Below are positions 1 to 11,700 of a DNA stretch of 64,000 bases, piece by piece (position 1 is the first letter of the stretch; each line of letters starts with the position of its first letter). The stretch is from Pyxidicoccus sp. MSG2 (GTDB lineage Bacteria; Myxococcota; Myxococcia; Myxococcales; Myxococcaceae). The translations under genes were made by a program, and so were the position numbers. The stretch is from positions 12,091,001 to 12,155,000 of the forward strand of contig NZ_JAPNKC010000001.1 of assembly GCF_026626705.1 (NCBI RefSeq), given 5' to 3'. The notes below the pieces were generated by a model. It saw nothing but the letters and a program-made list of their open reading frames with translations. It did no database searches and was not told where the DNA came from.

Positions 1-2784
1 CTCATCGGCTACGTGGCCCACTCGGCGGCGTTCCGCACCAGCTTCGCGGGCGACCCGACCTTCCGCGAGCTGCTCGGCCGCGTGAAGAGTGAGGTGTCGG
101 ACGCGCAGTCCCGGCCGGACGTGCCCTTCGAGTACCTCGTCGAAGAACTCATCCCCGGCAAGGACATTGGCCAGGGCCGGATGGCGGACACCGTCTTCGT
201 GTACCACTCCAGTGTCGGCAATGGCGCGGCGGCGCTGGAGCTGACCGGCGTGCGCGGCTCGCTGGTGGAGGTGCCCAACGCCCCCGTGCAGTGGGGCGCC
301 ACGTTGTCCGACCTGACGCTCGTCCTCTCCGAGGAGGGCGGCCGCATCCACGGCGCGCTCGAGTACGCCACCGAGCTGTACGACGAGCCCACTGCGCGGC
401 GCATGGTGGAGCACCTCCAGGTCATGATGGCCGCCGCCCTCGCCCGGCCGGATGAGCTCATCTCGCGCCTGCCCCTGGTGACGGAAGCCGAGCGGCGCAC
501 GTGGCCCCTGCCCCGCCCCGCCTCCGTGTCCGCCTCCGTGCCCGCGCTGCTCGCGGAGCGCGCGCGCCGGAGCCCGCAAGCAGTGGCCGCGAGCCAGGGC
601 GACACGTCGTGGACCTGGGCGGAGCTGTCCGCCCGTGCGAGCCGCGTGGCCGCGCGCCTGCGGGCGCTCGGAGTGCGTCCGGGGGACCCGATCGCGGTGT
701 GCCTGGAGCCCTCGCCCGCGAAGCTCGCCGTCCTCTGGGGTGTGCTGGAGGCCGGCGGCGCCACGGTGACCCTTGGCGCCACCGACCTGGGTGGACTCGC
801 CGTCTACGCTCCGGAGGGCGCCACCGCGCCGGTGCTCGTCACCTGGCGCGGGATCACCACCTCCGCGAAGCTGGATGCCACGCGCACGGTGTACGTGGGG
901 GAGACCCTGGAGGTCGCCTCCGCGCCTGTGACGCTGGACGTCCAGGCCGACACGCTGGCGTGGCTGCTGCCGGTGGGCGCGGGCAGGCCCGCGTGGGCGC
1001 TGAACCACCAGTCACTGGCGGAGCTGTTCGACGCGATGGACGGCCGGCTGCGCCCCACCGAGGGAGGCACCTGGCTGGCGGCGGCCGAGTCCACGACGGA
1101 CCGTCCGGAGCTGGAGTCGCTATGGGCCCTCTCGCGCGGCATGCGCGTGGCCTTCCCGTCGCAGCGGATGGCCGCGCAGTTGGTGCGCCTGAATGGCGGC
1201 GGGCCGCGCACCCAGGCGATGGACCTGAGCCTCATCTACTTCGCCAACGATGAGGACACGCTCGCGGGCCCCAAGTACGAGCTGCTCGTCGAGGGCGCGA
1301 AGTTCGCGGATGCCCACGGCTTCTCCGCCGTGTGGACGCCCGAGCGGCACTTCCACTCCTTCGGCGGCCTGTACCCGCAGCCCGCCGTCGTGGCGGCGGC
1401 CCTGTCCACGGTGACGCGCAACCTGCGCCTGCGCTCGGGCAGCGTCGTGCTGCCGCTGCACGACCCGATGCTCATCGCCGAGCAGTGGTCCGTGGTGGAC
1501 AACCTCTCCAACGGCCGCGTGGGCCTGTCGGTGGCCACGGGCTGGCACGTGCAGGACTTCTCCTTCAACCCGTCCGCCTACGAGGACCGGCGCAACGTCC
1601 TGCTGCGCAACCTGGAGACGCTGCGCGCCATCTGGCGCGGCGAGAAGCAGCGGCGCAAGGGCGGCGGCGGAGTCACCGTCGAAGTGGCCCTGCGGCCGAA
1701 GCCGGTGCAGAAGGAGCTGCCGGTGTGGCTCACCGCCACCTCCAGCCCGGAGACCTTCCGGATGGCGGGCGAGCTGGGCGCGGGCGTCCTCACGGGCCTG
1801 CTGGCGCACTCGCTGGAGGAGATGAAGCCGAAGGTGGCGCTGTACCGCGAGGCATGGCGCCGCAACGGCCACCCGGGCCGGGGCCACATCACCTGCATGG
1901 TCCACACCTTCATCGGTGAGGACTACCAGGAGGTGCTGCGCACGGTGCGCAAGCCGCTGCTCAGCTACTTCCGCGGCTCGGCGGACATCGTCGCCAGCCT
2001 GCTCGCGGCCCAGGGGCACCAGGGGGAAATCGACAAGGTCTCCGAGGAGGACATCAACGCCATCCTGGAGCACTCCTTCGAGAACTACGCGAAGGTCACC
2101 GGCCTCATCGGCACGGTGGAAAGCGGCCTGCAGCGGATGCGCGACATGCGCGAGGCCGACGTCGACGAGGTGGCCTGCCTCATCGACTTCGGCGTGGAGA
2201 CGCCGGTGGTGCTGGACGGCCTGCGCCACCTCGCCGCGCTGCGCGAGCGGATGGAGGCCGAGGCCACCGTCCGCCAGGAGCAGGTGCTGGTGGAGAGCAG
2301 CCAGGGCGTGGGCGAGCTGCTGGAGCTGGCGCGTCAGTCAGGCACTGTCGTTCTGCACACCTCCGCGCGGCTGGCCCGCACGCTGACGGAGCTGCCGAAG
2401 GCCCGTGAGTCGCTGGCCCCGGTGGGCGCGCTGGTCCTCGAAGGCGCGTCGGCGGAGCTGGCCACCGCGCTGCACCAGAGCGCGGGCGTGGAGGTGTTGC
2501 TGGCGGGTGGCGCGGTGGAAGGCGCCCTGCTGCCGAAGGCCCCGGGCGAGCGCGTGCCCGCGGGCCTCCAGGTCTGGGTGCTGGACGAGGCGGGCCTGCC
2601 CGTGCCCACAGGCGTCGTGGGTGAGCTGGCGCTGGAAGGCGCGGGCCTGCCTCGCGGCCTCTGGCGCGCAGCCGAGGAGGAGCGCCGCCGGCTGGTGCCC
2701 CACCCCACGGGTGCGACCCGTCGCATCTACCGCACGGGTCGGCACGTCCGCCTCCGCGCGGATGGCCGTGTGGAGTCCGTGAGC
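1..2784 (+). other. Degenerate NRPS block: partial C, split A domain with inserted luciferase-like monooxygenase, no T domain
   Basis: Bases 1-500 are the end of a C domain. From about 535 an A domain starts (A1-like WTWAELSARA, A2-like LEAGGATVTLGATD), but at the A3 position the TSGSTG loop is missing. After a weak A4-like region the frame enters a MupA/Atu3671-type luciferase-like monooxygenase at about 1207-2265 (landmarks WTPERHFHSFGG and SVATGWHVQDFSFNP). A short A remnant follows (A6-like GELALEGAG, A7-like YRTG with the usual Asp replaced by Arg). A8, A9, A10 and the whole carrier domain are absent. An Ala/Pro/Lys-rich linker (2785-2925) leads into the next C domain. Monooxygenase insertions in A domains are known from myxothiazol-type lines, but there the A domain and carrier are kept. 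Here A* should be unable to form an aminoacyl adenylate. Confidence 0.88.
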
Positions 2785-5700
2785 ATGCCCGCCGCGAAGG
2801 CGCCCGTGGCTCCCGCGCCTGGCAAGGCCCCCACTGCTCCGGCACCCAAGGCTCCGGTGGCACCGAAGGCCCCGGCGCCTCGCGCGGTCTCGGCGCAGGC
2901 CATCCCGCGCGTGCCGCGAGATCGTCCGCTGCCGCTCTCCTTCGTGCAGCAGCGGTTCTGGTACCTCCAGCAGTTGGAGCCGACCAGCGTGGCCTACAAC
3001 AACGCGTCCAACTTCCGCCTCACGGGCGCGCTGGACACGGCGGCGCTCCAGGCGGCGCTGGACGAACTGGTCCGCCGGCACGAGGTGCTGCGGACCACGT
3101 ACTCGCTCGCGGACAACGGCACCGCGGTGCAGATCATCCAGCCGGGGGGCAGCCTGCCCATGCCGGTGGAAGACGTGCACGGCGCCACGCCCGAGGAGCT
3201 CGAGGCGGCACTGATTCGCCGCTGCCAGGAGCACGCCGGCCTTCCCTTCGACCTGGAGAAGGGACCGGTGGTGCGCGCGCTGCTGTTGCGCGCGGGGCCC
3301 GAGCACCACGTGCTCAGCCTCATCCTCCACCACGCCGTCTCGGACGCGTGGTGCAACATGGTGCTCGCGCGCGAGATGACCATCCTCTACGCCTGCTTCG
3401 GCGCGGGCCTTCCGTCGCCGCTGCCCGAGCTCCCCGTGCAGTACGCGGACTACGCGGTGTGGCAGCGCCAGTACCTGGAAGGCGCGGTGCTGGAGGAGCA
3501 GCTCCGCTGGTGGAAGGACCAGCTCTTCGGGGTGCCGGCGCTGGAGCTGCCCACGGACCGTCCTCGGCCCGCGGTGCAGTCGTACGCGGGCGGCCTCCAT
3601 ACCTTCGAGTGGCCACGTGAGCTGTCCGATCCGCTGCTCGCGCTGGGTCGTCGCGAGGGCGCCACGTCGTTCATGGTGATGATGGCGCTCTACCAGTTGC
3701 TGCTGGGGCGCTACTCGGGCCAGGACGACTTCGCGATTGGCACGCCCATCGCCGGCCGCTCCCAGCCGGAGGTGGAAGGGCTCATCGGATGCTTCCTCAA
3801 CACGCTTGCCTTCCGCACGCGGCTCTCCGGGGCTCCGACGTTCCGCGAGCTGCTGGGCCGCGTGAAGCAGCAGGCACTGGGCGCCTATACGCGCCAGGAC
3901 GCGCCCTTCGAGCGGCTGATGGAGCTGCTCCAGTTGCCGAGAGACCTGAGCCGCACGCCGGTGTTCCAGGTCATCCTCAACGTGCTCAACACGCCGGAGC
4001 CGGATGCGACGCCGCAGTCGCTCCAGATCGGCCAGGTGGTGGTGCCCGCGAGCACCGCCAAGTTCGACCTGGGCCTGGAGGTCTGGGAGCACCGCGGTGG
4101 AATGACGGTGCGCTTCGAGTACTCCACGAGCCTCTTCGACCGCGCCACCGTGGAGCGCATGGCCGAGCACCTCACCGGGCTGGCCCGCGCCGTCGTCGCC
4201 TCGCCCGACCTGTCGCTGCCGCTCCTGCCGCTGCTGACGGAGGCGGAACGGGAGCAGGTGCTGGTGGAGTGGAACGCCACCGCGTCGGACTACCCGCGCG
4301 AGGCGTGCATCCACCACCTGTTCGAGCAGCAGGCCACGCTACACCCGGACGCGGTGGCGCTGGAGTTCGGCGACGAGAAGCTCACCTACGCGCAGCTCGA
4401 CACGCGGGCCAACCAGATGGCTCACCTGCTGTGGCTACACGGCGTGGGGCCGGATGCGCTGGTGGCCGTGTGCCTGGAGCGCTCGGTGGAGCTCATCGTC
4501 TCGCTGCTGGCCATCCTCAAGGCTGGCGGCGCGTACCTGCCGCTGGACGCCTCGTATCCGGCGCAGCGGTTGGCCTTCATGCTGGAGGACGCGCCGCCCA
4601 GGCTGCTGATCACGACGCAGGCACTGCGCAAGGGCCTGCCCGTTGCGGAGTCGGTGCCGTGCCTCTTCGTGGAAGAGCTGCCCCTGGCAGCCCTGCCGCG
4701 CACGCGGCCGGTGTCCGGTGCCACGTCCCGCCATCTGGCGTACGTGGACTTCACCTCCGGCAGCACGGGCCGTCCCAAGGGCGTGGCCGTCGAGCACCGC
4801 GGCGTCATGCGCCTGTTGCACGGCGCTCGTTATGCGCACCTGGGGCCCGAGGAGACCTTCCTCCTCATCGCCCCCATCTCCTTCGACGCCTCCACCCTGG
4901 AAGTCTGGGGCCCGCTGCTCTTCGGCGGTCGCCTCGTCGTCTTCCCCGCCCAGTCCCCCAGTGACCTGGAGCTGCTGAGCACCGTGCTCACGCGCCACTC
5001 CGTCACCACCCTGCACCTCACCGCAGGTCTCTTCTCCCAGGTGGTGGACTTCAAGCCCGACTGCCTCAAGGGCGTTCGCCAGTTGCTCACCGGTGGCGAC
5101 GTCGTGAGTGCGCCCCACGTGCGCCGGGTGGTGGAAGGAATGTTCATTCCGGTGACGGCCTGCTACGGCCCCACCGAGTCCACCCTCTTCACCTCCACCT
5201 GGCGGATGACGGACGCCTCGCAGGTGGGCAGCGCCATCCCCATCGGCCGGCCCATTGCCAATACCCAGGTGTACGTGCTGGACGAGCACTTCCAGCCCGT
5301 GCCCCCCGGCATCCCCGGAGAGCTGTTCATCGGCGGCGACGGCCTGGCGCGCGGCTACCTCTCGCGGCCGGAGCTGACAGCGGAGCGCTTCATTCCCAAC
5401 CCCTTCAGCGCCGTGGCTGGAGAGCGCCTCTACCGCACCGGCGACAAGGCGCGCTGGCGGGCGGACGGAGTGCTGGAGTTCCTCGGCCGCATCGACACGC
5501 AGGTGAAGGTGCGTGGCTACCGGATTGAGTTGGCGGAGGTGGAAGCCGCACTGCTGACGCACCCAGGGGTGCGCGAGGCAGTGGCGGTGGTGCGCCAGGA
5601 CACTCCGGGCGACAAGCGCCTCGTCGCGTACGTCACCGGTGACGCAGGCCCGCTCGACTCGACGGAACTGCGCGCGTACGTGCAGGAGCGGCTGCCCGAG

Positions 5701-8700
5701 TACATGGTGCCCTCCGCGGTGGTGCACCTGGGCACCCTGCCCCTCACGTCCAACGGCAAGGTGGACCGCAAGGCCCTGCCCGCGCCGGACGTCGCCGTCG
5801 CCCAGCGTGGCCGGTACATCGCCCCGCGCACGCCGAATGAGCAGACCCTCGCGGACCTCTTCGCGCAGCTCCTCGGAGTCAGCCGCGTGGGCACGCAGGA
5901 CAGCTTCTTCGAGCTGGGTGGCCACTCGCTGCTGGCCACGCAGTTGGTCGCCCGTGTGCGCACCACCTTCGGCATGGAGTTGCCCCTGCGCGCCCTATTC
6001 GAGGCGCCCACGGTGGCCGCCCTCGCCGCGCGCCTGGACTCGCGGCAGCCGGCCTCCTCGGGCTCGCGGGCAGTGCCGCCGCTGACCCGGGCGGACCGGT
6101 CCTCGCGGCTGCCCCTGTCCTTCGCACAGCAGCGGCTGTGGTTCATCGGTCAGCTCGGCGCCGGGGCCAGCGCGTACAACATCCCCATGCCGATGACGCT
6201 GGAGGGCACGCTCGACGTGGCCGCGCTCCAGCAGGGCTTCGACGAGCTGGTGCGCCGCCACGAAGCGCTGCGCACCACCTTCAGCGCGGAGTCGGGTGAG
6301 CCCTTCCAGGTCATCCACCCCGCCACCTCGCTGCCCATCGAGTCCGTGGACCTGATGCGGCTGGCCGATGCCTCGCTGCGGCAGACGGAGGCCGTGCGCC
6401 TCGCCACCGAGGAGGCGCGCCGTCCGTTCGACCTGGTCAACGGCCCGCTGGTCCGCGCGCTCCTGCTGAAGGTGGAGGAGACCCGTCACCTGCTGGTGCT
6501 GAACCTGCACCACATCATCTCGGACGGCTGGTCCACCGGGGTGCTCGTGCGCGAGATGGCCGCCCTGTACGCGGCCTTCAGCCAGGGCCAGCCCTCGCCC
6601 CTGCCCGAGCTGCCGGTGCAGTACGCCGACCACGCCGTCTGGCAGCGCGGCTGGCTCCAGGGCGAGGTGCTCGACGAGCAGCTCGACTACTGGCGGAAGC
6701 AACTCACGGGCGCACCTGCGCACCTGGAGCTGCCCACGGACAAGCCGCGCCCGCCGCGTCAGTCCTTCCAGGGCGCGCCCATGCCGCTCAACCTCTCGCG
6801 CGAGCTGAGCGAGGCGGTGGAGGCCCTGGCGAAGCGCGAGGGCGCCACTCCCTTCATGCTCCTGCTCTCGGCCTTCCAGGTGCTGCTGGCGCGCTACTCG
6901 GGACAGGACGACATCTCCGTCGGCTCGCCCATCGCCGCCCGCCGCCACGCCGAGTCCGAGGCGCTGATCGGCTTCTTCGCGAACACGCTGGTGCTGCGCA
7001 CGCGGCTGCAATCCGGAGCCACGTTCCGCGAGCTGCTGGCCCAGGTGCGCGACACCACGCTCGGTGCGTACGAGCACCAGGACGTGCCCTTCGAGAAGCT
7101 GGTGGAGGACCTGCAGCCGGCGCGTGACCTCAGCCGCACGCCGCTCTTCCAGGTCATCTTCGCCCTCCAGAACGCGCCGATGCCGGAGCTGTCCCTGCCC
7201 GGCATGTCGATGCGCTCGATGGAGCCGGAGCATGGGCTCATCCGCTTCGACCTGGAGCTGTCCTTCCACCGCACCGGGGACGGCTTCCACGGCGGCTTCA
7301 ACTACGACACCGCGCTGTTCGAGCGCACCACCATTGCCGGCATGGCCGAGCACCTTCGCGTGCTGCTGGAGGCCGCCGTCGCGTCGCCGGACCTGCCGCT
7401 GTCCAGGCTGCCTCTGCTCACCCGCGAGGAGCGCCACCAGGTGCTGTCCGCCTGGAACGACACCACGGTGGACTTCCCGCGAGACACGCCCGTGCACGTG
7501 CTCTTCGCGAAGCAGGCGTCCCGCACGCCCGGCGCCGTGGCCCTGGCCCAGGGCTCGCGAACCCTCACGTACGGCGAGTTGGACGCGCGGTCGAATCAGC
7601 TCGCGCACCACCTGCGCACGCTGGGCGTGGGCCCGGGCGCCCGCGTCGGCCTGTGCGTGGAGCGCTCGGCGGAGCTGGTCATCGGAATCCTCGGCATCCT
7701 CAAGGCTGGCGCGGCGTACGTGCCGGTGGATGCCCACCATCCGGCGGAGCGCATCACCTGGATGCTGCGCGAGGCCGGCGCCAACGTGGTCCTCACGCAG
7801 CAGTCCCTGGTGGACGGACTGCGTGACGTCGGCGGCTCGCGCGTCCTGCTCGACGCGGAATGGAACGCCATTGCCTCCCGGCCCGCCACCGCGCCGGACG
7901 TGTCGGTGAGCGGCGAGGCCCTCGCGTACGTGATGTTCACCTCGGGAAGCACGGGCCGCCCCAAGGGCGTCTGCGTGCCCCACCGGGGCGTGGTGCGCCT
8001 GGTCCAGGGCAGCCGCTTCATGCGCTTCGGGCCCGAGGAGGTCATCCTCCAGCTCGCGCCCGCGGCGTTCGATGCGTCGACCCTGGAGCTGTGGGGCGCG
8101 CTGCTGCACGGCGCGCGGCTGGTGCTCGCTCCGGCCGGGGCTCTTGCCCTGGAGGACCTCGCGGCCCTGCTCGTGCGCGAGCGCATCAGCACGCTGTGGC
8201 TGACGGCGGCCCTCTTCGAGCAGATGGCGCTGAACCAGGGCGAGTCCCTGGCGAAGGTGCGTCAGGTGCTCGCGGGCGGTGACGTGCTGCCCGTGCAGCG
8301 GGTGCGCGAGCACCTCGCGCGGCTGTCCCCGAACGCCGTGCTCATCAACGGCTACGGCCCCACGGAGAACACCACCTTCTCCGCCACGCACGCCCTGCGC
8401 GCGACGGACGACGTGGGCCGCTCGGTGCCCATCGGCCGGCCGCTGTCCAACTCCACCGCGTACGTGCTGGATGCCTCCCTCCAGCCGGTGCCGCCGGGAG
8501 TGCCCGGCGAGCTGTACGTGGGCGGAGACGGCCTGGCCTGGGGCTACCTCAACCGCGCGGACCTGACGGCCGAGCGCTTCATTCCCCACCCCTTCGCCAC
8601 CACGCCCGGCGCGCGGCTGTACCGCACCGGAGACCAGGTGCGCTGGCGCGCGGACGGCACGCTCGAGTTCCTGGGCCGCGCCGACTTCCAGGTGAAGGTG

Positions 8701-11700
8701 CGTGGCTTCCGCATCGAGCTGGGAGAAATCGAAACCGTCCTCCGTCAGTTCACCGGCCTCCAGGAGGCCGTGGTGCTGGCCCGCGAGGACGTGCCCGGCG
8801 ACAAGCGCCTGGTGGCGTACGTGGTGCCCTCCACTCCGGGCCTGGACCCGGAGGCCCTGCGCGCCTTCGTCCAGCGGCAGCTCCCCGAGTACATGGTGCC
8901 GTCCGCCTTCGTGGAGCTGGGCACCCTCCCCCTCAACGCCAACGGCAAGGTGGACCGCAAGGCGCTCCCCGCACCGGAGGCCCCGGCCACCGCCGAGGGC
9001 CAGTTCGTGGCGCCGCGCGACGAGCTGGAGACGCGGCTCGCCGCCATCTGGGCGGAGGTGCTCCGCGTGGAGAAGGTCGGCATCAACGACGACTTCTTCC
9101 GGCTGGGTGGCCACTCGCTGCTGGCCACCCAGGTGGTGTCACGCATCCGCGCTTCGCTGGACGTGGAGCTTCCGCTGAGTGAGCTGTTCTCGGCGCCCAC
9201 CGTGGCGGGCCTCGCGGCACGTCTCGCCTCCGCCCGAGGCACGCGTGCTCCGACCCTCGCCCGCGCGGCGCGCACGCGGGACGTGCCCCTGTCGTTCGCG
9301 CAGCAGCGGCTCTGGTTCATCGACCAGCTCCACCCGGGCAACTCGCTCTACAACGTGCCGCTCGCGTTGCGACTGGACGGCGTGCTGGACGAGACCGCGC
9401 TCCAGCGCAGCTTCGAGGAGCTGGTGCGCCGTCACGAGTCGCTGCGCACCACCTTCCGCACCGATGCGGGCCAGCCCGTGCAGGAGATCCGCCAGACGCT
9501 GTTCGTGCCGCTCCAGCGGGTGAACCTGTCGAAGATCGCCGAGGAAGACCTCCGGCAGGCCGAGGCGATGCGCCTGGCGACCGAGGAGTCCCGCCGTCCC
9601 TTCGACCTGAGCCGCGGCCCGCTGCTGCGCACGCTGCTGCTGAAGCTGGGTGCGCGCGAGCACGTGCTGGTGATCCACATGCACCACATCGTCTCCGACG
9701 GCTGGTCCATGGGCGTGCTCGTGCGCGAGATGACCGCGAGCTACGAGGCCTTCCGCCGGGGCCTGCCCTCGCCCCTGCCGGAGCTGCCGCTGCAGTACGC
9801 GGACTACGCCGTCTGGCAGCGCGAGTGGCTGCAAGGGGCGACGCTGGAGGCCCAGCTCGCGTGGTGGAAGGAGCAGCTCGGCGGCGCGCCCCATGCGCTG
9901 GACATGCCGACCGACAAGGCGCGTCCGGCCGTCTTCTCGCACAAGGGCACGACGCTGCCGGTGCGGCTGCCGCTCGGCCTCACACAGAAGGTGGAGGCCA
10001 TGGCCCAGCGCGAGGGCGTGACGCCCTTCATGTTGCTGCTGGCCGTGTTCCAGACGTTGCTGCACCGCTACTCGGGGCAGGACGACCTGCTGGTGGGCTC
10101 GCCCATCGCCAACCGCAACCAGGGCGCAACGGAGGGGCTCATCGGCTTCTTCGTGAACACGCTGGTGCTGCGCGCGCGCTTCACCCCGGCGCTTACCTTC
10201 CGCGAGCTGCTCGCGCAGGTGCGGGACACCACCCTGGGCGCCTTCGAGCACCAGGCCGTGCCCTTCGAGAAGCTGGTGGAGGAGCTGCAGCCCGAGCGTG
10301 ACACGAGCCGCACGCCGCTGTTCCAGGCGATGTTCGCCATGCAGAACGCCCCGGTGCCGGAGCTGGTGCTGCCGGAGCTGTCCGTGCGCCAGGCGGACGT
10401 CGAGGACGCCGACGTGGCCCTGTACGAGTGGAGCCTGGACCTGTTCCGGCCTCCGGAGGGCTTCGTCGGAGCGCTGAACTACAGCACCGACCTGTTCGAG
10501 GCCTCCACCGCCACGCGCTTCTTCGAGCACTTCCGCCAGTTGCTGGAGGGTGTGCTCGCGCGGCCGGATGCCCGGGTGGATGGGCTGCCCCTGCTCGAGT
10601 CCGGTGAGCGCCATCGACTGCTGGTGGAGTGGAACGGCGTGCGCGAGGAGCTGCCCCGTGACGCTCGCATCCACGCGCTGTTCGAGGCGCAGGTCGCGCG
10701 GACGCCGGATGCTCCGGCCGTGACGGCCGGCGCCACGACGGTGACGTACCGGGAGCTGGATGCGCGGGCGAACCGGCTGGCGCACCAGCTGCGGCAGCTC
10801 GGCGTGGGGCTGGAGACGCGGGTCGCCGTGTGCGTGGAGCGCTCGGTGGAGCTGATGGCCGCGTTGCTCGGCGTGCTGAAGGCGGGCGGAGCTTACGTGC
10901 CGTTGGATCCGGAGTACCCGGCGGAGCGGCTGGCCTTCATGCTGGAGGACAGCGGCGCGCGAGTGGTGGTGTCGCGCGGTGCGCTCAAGGCGAAGCTCGG
11001 CGAAGCCGTCGGACGTGTCTGGGTGGACGTGGACGCGGTTCCGGACACGGCCGACGTGCCTGTCACGGGCGCCCAGGTGCCTCCCGAGGCGGCGGCGTAC
11101 GTGCTCTACACGTCGGGCTCGACGGGACAGCCGAAGGGCGTGGTGGTGCAGCACCGCTCGCTGGTGAACTTCACCCTCGCGGCGCACCGGACCTTCCCGG
11201 TGGATCCGGGCGACCGCGTGCTCCAGTTCGCCTCCATCAGCTGGGACACCAGCGCGGAGGAGATCTACCCGTGCCTCACGCGCGGCGGGACGCTGGTGCT
11301 TCGCACGCCGGACATGCTCGACGTGCCGGAAGCCTTCCTCGCGAAGGTGGAGGCGGCGGGCGTCACGCAGCTCAACCTGCCCACGGCCTTCTGGCACGAA
11401 GTCACGGCCAGCCTGGACGCGGGCAAGGCGCGGCTGCCGGCGGGCCTCAAGTGGGTGGTGATTGGCGGCGAGCGCGCGGTGCCCGAACGCGTGGCGCAGT
11501 GGCGCCAGCGCGTGGGCAGCTCGGTGCCGCTGCTGAACACGTACGGGCTCACGGAGGTGACGGCGGTGGCCACCTCTGTGGACCTGGCGTGCGCGTCCGA
11601 ACCCGTGCAGGACGGGCGTGAGGTCTCCATCGGCCGGCCGCTGACGAACGTGCTGCTGTACGTGCTGGACCCGGACCTCGTGCCGGTGCCAACGGGCGTC

